Shown: positions 9,156-17,759 of the stretch, in pieces | How positions within the stretch are numbered: position 1 is the stretch's first letter | Layout of the letters: each line of letters opens with the position of its first letter | Assembly (NCBI GenBank): GCA_020846715.1 | Contig: JADLDK010000029.1 | Coordinates: forward strand, 1-64,000 | Length of the DNA stretch: 64,000 nucleotides | From: Armatimonadota bacterium | GTDB taxonomy: Bacteria; Armatimonadota; UBA5829; DSUL01 | Direction of reading: 5' to 3' | Position numbers and translations under genes: made by a program | The notes under the pieces: generated by a model | Told to the model about the DNA's origin: nothing | Database searches by the model: none | The model's input: the letters and a program-made list of their open reading frames with translations, nothing else

Positions 9156-9184
9156 GTGAAAGCCGCTGTCATTGTGAAAGCCGC
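9156..9184. repeat. Two direct copies of GTGAAAGCCGC in the sigH leader
   Basis: The 11-mer GTGAAAGCCGC occurs at 9156-9166 and 9174-9184, offset by 18 nt, between the sigH -10 and its start codon. A third exact copy is at 9470-9480, inside the transcript reading in the opposite direction. Confidence 0.7.
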
Positions 9185-9198
9185 CTCGACACTGCGGC

Positions 9199-9228
9199 AT
9201 TATACAGCAGCGTCCAGTCCGTTTGCAA
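9199..9228 (-). promoter_or_regulatory. Sigma-70 promoter of sigH
   Basis: On the minus strand TTGCAA (9228-9223), an 18-nt spacer and a perfect TATAAT (9204-9199). Predicted start is near 9192, giving a leader of about 70 nt that contains the two 11-bp repeats. Confidence 0.75.
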
Positions 9229-9329
9229 TGCTTTGACGAAATAAATGACGACAGGGTAACGCAGCCTGACCAGACGCAACACGTTGGCGTCAAACGCCTG
9301 TTAGAAGTACTAGATTTGCCTCGCTTTGG

Positions 9330-9359
9330 TTGACCGGACTCTCAGAGCGTGGATATACT
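9330..9359 (+). promoter_or_regulatory. Sigma-70 promoter reading toward the first giant secreted protein
   Basis: TTGACC (9330-9335), an 18-nt spacer and TATACT (9354-9359). It is divergent from the sigH promoter about 100 bp away. The next credible gene in this direction starts at 9985, so the transcript would have a leader of some 620 nt. Confidence 0.65.
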
Positions 9360-9365
9360 TAATAA

Positions 9366-9984
9366 AGAGCCCGTTCAAAGAGGCTCACGATCCCCATGCA
9401 ACGCAGCGGCGGCAGCGCGCTCAAGCGCCCTGCGCCAGGAGAAAGGCTGCCACGGTGCAGCCGTTGCCTGTGAAAGCCGCGCGTCTTCAAACCGGACGGC
9501 GACCGTCAATTGGACGGCTGCGGTCCGCGTTGGTTGCCTGTGGTTCAGACTGACAGAGGGAGTTTCAAACGTCCGCGTGGAGGCAGACAAGAAAGTGAAG
9601 GTGGGGCGAGCCAGCAGAAGGACTGGCCGTCGAAGCACCCGAGTCGTAAACCGCGCTGCCAGCAACGCGGATTCCCGCGGATGGGAAGGCATTCTGGCTC
9701 TGTTCTGCCTGACGCAGAAAGTTGACCGGGGCTATGTCCCCGGACCAGCCGATGTCATTCGTCCAGGAGACCGGCCTGCTCCTGTTGCCGATAGCCGCAA
9801 ACCGGGCAGCGTCGCCTGAACCAGCGTCAGCCGTCCCACAGCGTCATGGACTGAGTTTGTCCAACCGCCACACTCACGCAGTGGCGCCGGGTCGCTGTCG
9901 CCGCATCCGCCAAACTTCCACCGCCTCCGGTCAGCCCGGCCGTTATCGCCGGAGCCAGAGCAAAGCCCAGCCGCATTAGAACCT
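9366..9984 (+). other. Long untranslated leader with GC-rich hairpins
   Basis: No convincing gene lies here; short frames in all phases have biased, non-protein composition. Perfect 6-bp hairpins are visible at 9445-9462 (GGCTGC, 6-nt loop, GCAGCC) and 9726-9743 (CCGGGG, 6-nt loop, CCCCGG). The 11-mer GTGAAAGCCGC lies between them at 9470. I could not fit the region to a riboswitch class I know. Confidence 0.45.
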
Positions 9985-12900
9985 TTGGTACAGCTTTTGA
10001 CTCAAACTCAAAGCAGGCAACTGAAGCGCGCAGCCAGACCACCCTGGATCGTCATTCTCAGCACCGTGGTCTGCTTTCTCGTGCCTGCATGCGCAGAGGC
10101 GGCTGTCGGCATTTTCAACTGGTATCCGGTGCAATCCAGCCGCTACGTGACTGTTAATTACAGGCTGAACGCCGATGCGCTACACGGGCAGATCCGCATC
10201 CGCCGCGCCTCGGATAATCTGGTCATCCGCACTCTGCAACTGGCTCCTGAGGACCTGAGCCGCGGTCCGCATTCAGTCGTCTGGCTTGGGGACAGGGACA
10301 CCGGCGGTTCCGCGCTAACCGGCAGCTACTATGCGGAGATTTTCGTAGCAGCAGCTCCTGTTACAGAAGACCCGGCTCGCCCGTTTCTGAATCGTCACGA
10401 CCTGGGCTACTTTCCCGGGGCTCAGGCCCGCTACTCAGGCGTGGCGGTTGACACCAATCCGGCGAACAACAATCAAGTCAATCCAGAACTTTCTACGTAT
10501 GGGCTCATCTACGCTGCCAATATCGCTGATGCGCGCATTGAGGCGTACTATCCTGATCAGTGGGCAGACGTTCTGGTCTCTGGCTCTTCAATTCAGCCGA
10601 AACTAGCTTTCGACTCAAAAACGACCGGTAATCAGCTTTCGCCCTGGGGCTTGAGCGTTGCGCCGGACGGCCGGATATTTTCAACAGCTCGTTCAGCCGG
10701 TCCCGGCCAGGGATTCTGGAACTACAGCCCCGACGGCCTCTCATGGCATGTCGGACCGCAGAACACCGTGTCACAGGACACATTGGCTGTCGCGAATCCG
10801 GGGGGCGGAGCATTTCAGTTCCGATCCAGCGGAAACAGGATAGAGCGCGTTCAGGTCGCCACAGACCACACCTACCTCGACAGTCTACCGGGAGACTGGT
10901 CAAAGGTGGCGGACACTGTCCTGAGTGGCGCGGCTACCACTATCTTCGGATTCACTGCGGCGGGTGCGGGTTCTCTTCCGTCGCCGATGTGGACGACTCA
11001 GCCGGGCGCCAATCCATCCCTGCGGCGCTACACTGCGAACGGGAGTCTCTATAGCTATGATCCGGCATGGACGCTCCAACCCGGTCCGCTAACGCCGGGA
11101 GCGACGGCTGTGGGAGTGGCTGCCAGCCCGCTGGACCCAGCTTTGCTTGCGGTGGGATGCGAACGCTCTTCCAACAACCTTCTTCTGGTGCGAACAGACA
11201 CTCAAAGTGTTCAACGCGCGTTCAAACCGGCTTCGTCCCTTGTGCGATCTGTAACTTTCGATCCCGTCGGCAACGTCGCTATGATTTCGGACGGCAGCTC
11301 GCGCTCAGGCCCTCAGGCGCGGCTCAGTGTCTTCTTCCCGGAAGATTCTGGATCATCGGACACCCGCGCCACTATATCATTCCAACACACTTTCGGAAGC
11401 GTCGCTCCAAAGGCGCTGAACGCAACTGTCAGCAAATCAGAACTCAAAGAGAATGACCAGGACTCACTCGATCTGAGCGTAGAAGTCTATGACGGCGATG
11501 GGATTGTCGATCACGCTGGAGCTCGAGCCGATCTCTCGCCCCTCGGCTATTCTTCTTCAGCTGTTATGGTGGCAGATGTCATCGTGTCTCCAACAACACG
11601 GCGCTATACACTCACTGGCATCCGCGCGAAAAGCACAACGCGCGCGGGACTGGTTCCCATCGTGATAACACCGCTGGACAAGACTGGTCCGGGTGCGCCA
11701 ACGACTGTGATGGTGCGGATTGCCGGAGGCAGCATATCAGGAACAGTGCGGCACAAAGACGCGGGATTCACTATTGGAGGCGCTTCAGTCGTACTTCTTG
11801 ACACACTCTCGGGAAACCGCTACACCGCCACGACATCCAGGGCCGAGGGCACGCAGGGTCAGTTTCAGGTGGAGGTGAATCCGGGCAGCTACGACGTCTA
11901 TGCTGAAAAGGCTTATTATGCGCTGGGCGATTATCTGAGCTCCATCAGTGTGAAACAGGATCAGGTGCGCCCATCAGTCAATCCGACGCTTAAGGCGACG
12001 TCTGTTGAGCTGGCGAAGGACGCGCCAGATGGCTCGGAGATTTGTCTGGAAGGCGTGGTCTGCGCTCAACCCGCAGGGGTCGGCCCGGCAGGCGGAGCGA
12101 TTCCGGGTTTCAGCAATGACGACGGGCGCAGTGCGTCCAAATGGTACATCCGTGACTTCACTCACACTGGCCGCGTAGAAGGCATCACTGTGATGGACGA
12201 TGCGTTTCTACAGGGCTCAGTTCGTCCCTACAAAGGCCGTCAGGTGGTGGTGCAAGGTATCAAGCAAGCTCAGACCGGCTATGAGCCTGCGCTGATCAAA
12301 GTGCTGCATTTTCTCGACAAAGGACCGGCTTCCGGCTCAGTGCGGGCTGAAGAGCGCTCTCTGAGCGAGCTGGTGCGAATCAGCGGCTATGACGAGGAAG
12401 GCGATTGGGGGAGGCTTGTCAGAATCAGCCAGGCCACAGTCGTGCCAGGAAGCCAGAGAGACTCCGGCGGCGCTTATCTCTCTTTTCGCGTGACTGACCC
12501 GTCCACTTCGACTCCCTGGCTGGTGCGGGTCTGGAAAAGCGTTGGCGCGACTCTATCAAGCCTTCCGATGGACTACTCGGTATTTCCGCTGGAGGCCGTC
12601 GTCTCGCGCCTGGGCTACTTCGGAGAGAATGTGCTGGAGCCCAACGCTCTGCGAAGCCTGAGCGTTCCTGCGGCTGTGGTCAACTCTGTTGGAGAAGCCA
12701 AACAGCTCCACGACGGGCTGGAAGTGGACATTGCAGGGGGACAGGTTGTCACATATGCGCCATCAACCAACAGCAGCTTCTTCTATGTGGAGTCCGCCGA
12801 CATGGCGGCCGGTATAAGAGTGGAGATATCTGGCGCAACCGCAGCTTCTGCGCCAGCGCCGCGGCCGGGGGAGGCGCTGAGCCTGCGCGGTACACTTGCC

Positions 12901-13311
12901 ACACTGTCAAGTGGTGAGCGCGCGCTTCAAAACGCCGTGTACGCAGTTAGCGGAACAGGCTCCGTCCCGCCACTGAAGATGACCAACCGAACTGTTGGCG
13001 GAAAAGGCTACACGGATGGCAACGGGGTTCCCTCAAGCAGCCTCAGCAATCAGGGCATGCTTGTACAAACCTGGGGCAAAGTGACCAGGGTGGACACCTC
13101 TTCCGGCTATTTTCTGTTGGATGATGGCTCGCATGTGGATGCGGCAGACAGTGCGCCAGGCGTAAAGGTGCGCTGGACGGGTCTTATGCCCTCTGTTGGA
13201 GATCCGGTCACGGTGACAGGAGTCGTCAGTGCCGAAATGATCCAGGGAAAAATGATCAGAGTGCTCCTGGCGCTGGATCAGCCCTCTGCCGTGGTGCAAC
13301 TGCTGCCTTGA
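9985..13311 (+). CDS. Giant secreted protein: beta-propeller plus OB-like C-terminal modules
   Basis: Product of about 1108 residues. The hydrophobic export signal is at about 19-40 (WIVILSTVVCFLVPACAEA). Residues 43-122 resemble the FlgD-type Ig-like fold (RTLQLAPEDLSRGPHSVVWLGDRD). Residues 145-460 have repeated short beta blades that suggest a propeller (YGLIYAANIADARIEAY, GVAASPLDPALLAVG). Residues 582-650 look like a carboxypeptidase-regulatory or Cna-B beta domain. Residues 675 to the end form several OB-fold-like units. The last of these (900-1105) is clearly related to the C terminus of the next gene. The first codon in the frame is TTG at 9985 with no good ribosome site, so the exact start is uncertain; a start a few codons downstream is possible. 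Probably a cell-surface or extracellular protein, function unknown. Confidence 0.75.
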   Translation: MVQLLTQTQSRQLKRAARPPWIVILSTVVCFLVPACAEAAVGIFNWYPVQSSRYVTVNYRLNADALHGQIRIRRASDNLVIRTLQLAPEDLSRGPHSVVWLGDRDTGGSALTGSYYAEIFVAAAPVTEDPARPFLNRHDLGYFPGAQARYSGVAVDTNPANNNQVNPELSTYGLIYAANIADARIEAYYPDQWADVLVSGSSIQPKLAFDSKTTGNQLSPWGLSVAPDGRIFSTARSAGPGQGFWNYSPDGLSWHVGPQNTVSQDTLAVANPGGGAFQFRSSGNRIERVQVATDHTYLDSLPGDWSKVADTVLSGAATTIFGFTAAGAGSLPSPMWTTQPGANPSLRRYTANGSLYSYDPAWTLQPGPLTPGATAVGVAASPLDPALLAVGCERSSNNLLLVRTDTQSVQRAFKPASSLVRSVTFDPVGNVAMISDGSSRSGPQARLSVFFPEDSGSSDTRATISFQHTFGSVAPKALNATVSKSELKENDQDSLDLSVEVYDGDGIVDHAGARADLSPLGYSSSAVMVADVIVSPTTRRYTLTGIRAKSTTRAGLVPIVITPLDKTGPGAPTTVMVRIAGGSISGTVRHKDAGFTIGGASVVLLDTLSGNRYTATTSRAEGTQGQFQVEVNPGSYDVYAEKAYYALGDYLSSISVKQDQVRPSVNPTLKATSVELAKDAPDGSEICLEGVVCAQPAGVGPAGGAIPGFSNDDGRSASKWYIRDFTHTGRVEGITVMDDAFLQGSVRPYKGRQVVVQGIKQAQTGYEPALIKVLHFLDKGPASGSVRAEERSLSELVRISGYDEEGDWGRLVRISQATVVPGSQRDSGGAYLSFRVTDPSTSTPWLVRVWKSVGATLSSLPMDYSVFPLEAVVSRLGYFGENVLEPNALRSLSVPAAVVNSVGEAKQLHDGLEVDIAGGQVVTYAPSTNSSFFYVESADMAAGIRVEISGATAASAPAPRPGEALSLRGTLATLSSGERALQNAVYAVSGTGSVPPLKMTNRTVGGKGYTDGNGVPSSSLSNQGMLVQTWGKVTRVDTSSGYFLLDDGSHVDAADSAPGVKVRWTGLMPSVGDPVTVTGVVSAEMIQGKMIRVLLALDQPSAVVQLLP

Positions 13312-13371
13312 GACACGCACAACTCGACACACACTGGACGTCGAAATCGCGCATCTTTCACAAAAAGTCCG

Positions 13372-13400
13372 TTGACTCTACGCAGGGCAGACCGTATAAT
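13372..13400 (+). promoter_or_regulatory. Near-consensus sigma-70 promoter before the second giant protein
   Basis: TTGACT (13372-13377), an ideal 17-nt spacer and a perfect TATAAT (13395-13400). The start would be near 13407, leaving about 695 nt before the ATG at 14103. Confidence 0.85.
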
Positions 13401-13406
13401 GTAATC

Positions 13407-14102
13407 GGTTGCACAGCTTTGGACGGACACAGGCTCTGATCAATGCGCCGTTTCTGGGAAGATTCAATGGCGGTGGCGGTGGTAGAGCGAGACGGTGTTC
13501 ATCCGGCGCTGTGCGCTGCAGTGTTGGAAAGACTGCGGCGCTTCCGGATATTCAGGCGTGCGCTATTCATGAGTCCCTGCGCTCAGCGGGCGGTCGTGAG
13601 TTGGCGTCAACTGGGCGAAAATCCACGAAAATCTCGCTTTCTCCCCAGAGGTGTGGAATGACACCAGTAGATTACTCAGGGGATTTTGCAGGCGAATTGT
13701 GAAGCGGAACCGATTCCGCACCGAACAGAAGTGAGGTGCGGTAACGGGCGCGCCCATCCGGAAGCACGGGGTCGCCAGGCGAGAAGTTCTGAGGCTTGCA
13801 GGTCCAGAACAGGCGATTGGAAGACTCGCTCGGATAATAGCTATGTTTGCCGGGCAAAGGCTCTGCACTGAGTGATACGCGCTGTCTGCTGAAAAAGGCG
13901 GCGCATCTGGTGATTACGGGAAGTCAGAAACGGGTGACCGTGGCAGGCTCCTGATAGACCTTCAGCGAGGTCAGGGGGCGCATGCGCAGTCATCTGGCCA
14001 AACAGGTTCGTCACGGGAAGCGCGTCCGGATGTGCCTGGCAAATCAGAACACGTCCCGCGAGGTTCTGTTTCGCGAGACTCAGGTGAAGGAGGAGTTCAG
14101 TC
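13407..14102 (+). other. Long untranslated leader with hairpins
   Basis: No open frame here looks like protein. Hairpins include GCGGAA/TTCCGC with a four-base loop at 13704-13719 and GTTCTG/CAGAAC at 13786-13810. A strong ribosome site AAGGAGGAG (about 14087-14095) ends the leader. I did not recognise a known riboswitch or regulatory RNA. Confidence 0.5.
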
Positions 14103-17100
14103 ATGAAACGAAAATGGTTGGCCGCAGCGGGAGCTGTCTTTGCAGCTGCGCTGGTGGCTACGCTGCCCGGGCTGTCCCCGGCCCAGGCGGACACCGTGAT
14201 TGTGGAGAGCCGCCAGCCAGGTGGCGCCGCAACCGGTGATCCGCCGTACAAGGAGCTGTCCACAGGGTGGGCAAACTCCAGTGGCAAGAGTACGGCTCCG
14301 GGACTGAGCGGAACCGGCTGCCGATATACACCGGTGAATGCTACGCCGGACCCGAATCAGTCATTCAAAGTCACGCCAACTCTGGGAGTTGCGGGCGGCA
14401 AGTACCGCGTATCAGTTACGCACACCAATCTGAATACGTCTCCGGACATCGTGATAGGCGTAGCAACGACTAACGGCTCCGGACTTCCGGCGACTACGGA
14501 CGCTTTCCAGGCGCAGTATTCTAACGTCTGGCAGCAGGTCGGAGTGCTTCAGCTTGACGCGGGACAGACTACGCCAGTTGTCACCTTCAGCTACAGCTCT
14601 GGCACTTTTACTGACGTGAACGGGCGGTTTTATGCCGACGGTGTCAAGTTTGAATACATCCAGCCGTGTGAAGCGACTCCGGCGGTGACGGTGCCTGGTC
14701 CCCTGCGTCCTGGCGACACAAGCGTTACTGTGACCGGCGTTGCCAACAACGCGACATCAGTCAAAGTGTACTCTCTCTCTGGTGGGAGCCCACACCTCCT
14801 GGGCTCAGCAACCGTAAGCGGGCAGGACACTGTCAGCGTTCCGGTCAGCCCGGCCCTGACAGGCGGTCTTAAGATAGCCGCAACTCAGGTTGTCAGCGGA
14901 GTAGAGGGTTGCATTCCAGCCATTGGCGTTGTTGTCGGTGATGTGATTGTTGAGAGCCGCCCAGGCGGACAGAACTACAGTAAATACGCTGATACGGGAA
15001 CGTGGGGCAATAGCTCCGCCAAGAGCGCGGCGCCAGGGACGACGTCTGGAATTGGGTGCCGCTATGCCTATACAGTCGCCGCAGGCAATCCGGCTTTCAC
15101 AGTCTCGCCGACTCTATCGGCAGGCAAGCAGTACGGCGTGGATATTACCACCACAAACGCTAACGGAAACACTTCGCCGGACATTGTCATCGCAGTCACG
15201 CAGACTAACTCAACCGGGCTTCCTGCAACTACAACCGCCTTCCAGCGGGCAAATGGAACTGGACAGTGGATTCGCGTCGGTGAGTTGACTGTTGATTCCA
15301 ATCAGCAGAATGTGTCTGTAACCTTCACCTATGCGTCAGGGACACTCGCAGCGACGGGTGGACGCCTTTACGCGGATGCCGTACGCTTTGTGGACCTGTC
15401 CGATCCGTGCTCCAGCGCTCAGGCGCCTCCTGTCATCCCGAGCGTAACGGGCGAGTTGGGCGCAGGGCAGACTACTGTCCTGGTACCGGGGGTCGCCGCA
15501 AACGCTACAAAAGTGACAGTCTATGCGGATAGCGCGGAGATCGGATCACTCTCAAGCGGAGTTGCTGCAGGTGATAACACCGTAACAGTTGCGCCTCTGG
15601 TCAAGGGACAACAGATCACCGCCACTCAGACCGCAAACGGCATCGAAAGCTGCCGCGTCGCAGTTGGGGCGGTAGTCGGTGGCGGAGCCAACCCGAAGGT
15701 GCGCATCGTTGTGAACATCCGTGAGGACGACGCTCTTACCGGGCCGGTTGGAGCAACTGGAAGCAGCCCATCCGCTACGATCGCCTTTTTGGGCGCCACC
15801 GGAAGGGTCAACAACGGCTTCGGCAATGCGCCCATCGGCGGCAGAGTCATCACGCCAAGCGCCTGCTGGCAGACTGTGAGCTTCAACCGCGGGCCGGACC
15901 CGAACAACCCGATTGATCCGATCTACGAGTGGTCGGGGCCAAACGACCAGAAGTTGACCGGAAACTACGGCATTCTGGACTCCATCGGCTTCGCGATTGA
16001 AGGTACGGACAACGGCCCTTACAACATCTACATTGACAACCTGACGAACGGAACCACCCTGCTCCAGGACTGGGAGAGCGCAACTGTGGGGACAGAGGCT
16101 GTGCTCCTGAGCAAGCCGAGCTTCTCCGGAACCACCAGCGTTTTCCTGATGCCGCTGACAGGGCCCGTGAATCCGAACGACTCGGTCGTCAGTGACGACT
16201 ACGCGGATATTGGCTCGCATTCCTTGAGGGTCAAGTGGCAGTTCAAGGATACGGCTCCGATTGACTGGTTGCGACTTCCGCTTGTGGGCACCGGTGGCGG
16301 AGCGACTGTCAATCCGATGGTGGACCTGAGCAAGCCGATCTCCTTCCGCCTGCTTCTCTTGCCTGTAGGTGTCACGCCGGGCGCCGGGCCTGCGATAACA
16401 CAACACCCACAGGATAAGAGCGCCTCTGTCGGGGACAGCGTCACATTCACTGTCGCTGCCACGGGAAGCGGGACTCTGTCCTATCAGTGGCTGGAGAATG
16501 GCGCGCCGGTAGGGACTAACAGCGCTACTCTGACGCTGAGCAACGTGCAGGCGTCGGATAATGGAGCGAAGATCGTCGCAGTCGTGTGCGACAGCACAGG
16601 CTCGAAGGCGTCTAATGCCGCGACACTGACGGTGAATGCAGCGACGCCAATGTCTATCGGCGACGCCCGCCAGAAGACGGACGGCTCCACAGTGACAATC
16701 ACCGAAGGACAGGTCGTAACGCTAACCGGCGATGGATTCTTCTATATGCAGGATGCGCCCGGCAACGCAGGTATCCGCGTAGAGTCCTCAACAGCCGTAA
16801 ACCAGAACGACACAGTCTCGATCACTAACGCCACGATAGGAACGAACGCGAATGGCGAGCGCACCCTTAGCGGCGGCACAGTTACGGTGGGCGCTGCTGG
16901 TACGACTGTTGTGCGCAAGACAAACAACAAGAGCATTGGTGGCACGGGCTACGTCGATCAGTTCGGACTGACCAACCAGGGGCTTCTGATGAAGATATTC
17001 GGCAAGGTCACCAAGTGGGACTTCATGCCGGAGAACTACATCCTGGTGGACGACGGCTCAAACGTGAACGCCGAGGATACAGACCGGGGCATTAAAGTCA

Positions 17101-17231
17101 TCTCTGACTACTTCCCGCAAGCCATCGGCGAATATGTCACGGCAGTCGGTGTCGTAGGCTCTGAAATCAAGAATGGCAAGAAGATCCGGGTCCTCCGGGC
17201 ACTGCCTAACGGAGTCACGCTTCAGCAGTAA
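14103..17231 (+). CDS. Giant secreted protein: tandem 250-residue repeats, Ig domain, OB-like C terminus
   Basis: Product of 1042 residues with a Sec signal peptide (MKRKWLAAAGAVFAAAL, cleavage after AQA at about 29). Two tandem copies of a unit of about 250 residues follow (30-279 and 280-527). Each holds IVESRxxG, GCRY, NTSPDIVI, TGLPATTxAFQ-like text, and a C-rich end, and each is split into a carbohydrate-binding-like beta-sandwich and an Ig-like half. Residues 530-755 form another beta domain, 760-846 an Ig-like domain (SYQWLENGAPVGTNSATLTLSNV), and 850-1042 the OB-like module shared with the previous gene. No catalytic motif is seen. It is likely an abundant surface or S-layer-associated binding protein. 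The start is firm, because AAGGAGGAG precedes the ATG. Confidence 0.85.
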   Translation: MKRKWLAAAGAVFAAALVATLPGLSPAQADTVIVESRQPGGAATGDPPYKELSTGWANSSGKSTAPGLSGTGCRYTPVNATPDPNQSFKVTPTLGVAGGKYRVSVTHTNLNTSPDIVIGVATTNGSGLPATTDAFQAQYSNVWQQVGVLQLDAGQTTPVVTFSYSSGTFTDVNGRFYADGVKFEYIQPCEATPAVTVPGPLRPGDTSVTVTGVANNATSVKVYSLSGGSPHLLGSATVSGQDTVSVPVSPALTGGLKIAATQVVSGVEGCIPAIGVVVGDVIVESRPGGQNYSKYADTGTWGNSSAKSAAPGTTSGIGCRYAYTVAAGNPAFTVSPTLSAGKQYGVDITTTNANGNTSPDIVIAVTQTNSTGLPATTTAFQRANGTGQWIRVGELTVDSNQQNVSVTFTYASGTLAATGGRLYADAVRFVDLSDPCSSAQAPPVIPSVTGELGAGQTTVLVPGVAANATKVTVYADSAEIGSLSSGVAAGDNTVTVAPLVKGQQITATQTANGIESCRVAVGAVVGGGANPKVRIVVNIREDDALTGPVGATGSSPSATIAFLGATGRVNNGFGNAPIGGRVITPSACWQTVSFNRGPDPNNPIDPIYEWSGPNDQKLTGNYGILDSIGFAIEGTDNGPYNIYIDNLTNGTTLLQDWESATVGTEAVLLSKPSFSGTTSVFLMPLTGPVNPNDSVVSDDYADIGSHSLRVKWQFKDTAPIDWLRLPLVGTGGGATVNPMVDLSKPISFRLLLLPVGVTPGAGPAITQHPQDKSASVGDSVTFTVAATGSGTLSYQWLENGAPVGTNSATLTLSNVQASDNGAKIVAVVCDSTGSKASNAATLTVNAATPMSIGDARQKTDGSTVTITEGQVVTLTGDGFFYMQDAPGNAGIRVESSTAVNQNDTVSITNATIGTNANGERTLSGGTVTVGAAGTTVVRKTNNKSIGGTGYVDQFGLTNQGLLMKIFGKVTKWDFMPENYILVDDGSNVNAEDTDRGIKVISDYFPQAIGEYVTAVGVVGSEIKNGKKIRVLRALPNGVTLQQ
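14190..15683 (+). repeat. Two tandem 250-codon repeats inside the secreted protein
   Basis: Copy one covers 14190-14939 and copy two 14940-15683. The protein texts align along their whole length (VIVESR, GCRY, NTSPDIVI, GLPATT, GRxYADxVxF, NNAT/ANAT, GVEGC/GIESC). The DNA has diverged, so the duplication is old. Confidence 0.85.
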
Positions 17232-17266
17232 ACTGCTGATTCCGGACTTCTGGTGTGGAAGCTGAG

Positions 17267-17300
17267 GAGGCGGCCTGCGCTCTGCAGGCCGCCTCTTTTT
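17267..17300 (+). terminator. Strong rho-independent terminator
   Basis: A 12-bp perfect GC-rich stem (17267-17278 with 17284-17295, 5-nt loop) followed by TTTTT. It closes the transcript of the second giant secreted protein just before the convergent flagellar operon. Confidence 0.92.
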
Positions 17301-17312
17301 CGTGGCGGACAA

Positions 17313-17759
17313 TCAGCGGAGTGCTCTGATGAAGCGTTGTGAGGCGCCTTCGTCCAGGCTCTTCATCTCCTCGGATGCTTCTTTGCGCAGATGCTCCTCA
17401 CGCTGTTTGTCTCTATACTTCTCGAGCGCTTTGCGTGCCCTCATCGCCTCCATCGCTTCACGCATTTTGGCGTCAACTGCCTGCTGCGCGATGTGGACCG
17501 CATGCGCCTGGTCGGCGATTTCGTCGTCCAGAGCGCACAGAAAAGGATAAGAGGCGTACTCTGATGCGGGATTTTTTTCTGAAAGGCGGCGCAGCGCCGC
17601 CCGTTGAGTCAGCTCGCTCGCGCGCGATTTCAGCAACCGGAGCCGGGCTTCAGCACTGTCGCGCTCGCGCTGAAGCTCAGCCAAAGCGCTCAGCAGAATC
17701 TGCTCCTGAGACTGGCGCAGGTTCAATAGAGGCTGGAGACGGAAGGCAAAGCGCTTCAT
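17313..17759 (-). CDS. fliJ: Flagellar export chaperone FliJ
   Basis: Product of 148 residues, almost wholly coiled coil with heptad-like runs of Leu, Ala, Glu and Arg. It opens with [15 protein letters not shown], the usual FliJ start. FliJ sits in the FliI ATPase ring and links it to FlhA during type III flagellar export. The ATG overlaps the fliI stop by four bases (ATGA), which indicates translational coupling. It is the last gene of the flgB-to-fliJ operon, and its stop lies 12 nt from a convergent terminator. Confidence 0.9.
   Translation of the reverse strand: MKRFAFRLQPLLNLRQSQEQILLSALAELQRERDSAEARLRLLKSRASELTQRAALRRLSEKNPASEYASYPFLCALDDEIADQAHAVHIAQQAVDAKMREAMEAMRARKALEKYRDKQREEHLRKEASEEMKSLDEGASQRFIRALR

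Noticed and set aside
9640-9800. Possible cyclic di-GMP (GEMM) riboswitch, because of GACGCAGAAAG followed by GC hairpins
   Set aside because: The other invariant pieces of the GEMM fold are not in the right order, so I could not support the call.
9349-9819. A 156-codon plus-strand frame in the long leader
   Set aside because: Very rich in Arg, Ala and Ser, no domain features and no good ribosome site; treated as untranslated leader.
9366-14102. Similarity between the two long leaders
   Set aside because: Reading them side by side I found no shared stretch long enough to claim a common RNA element.
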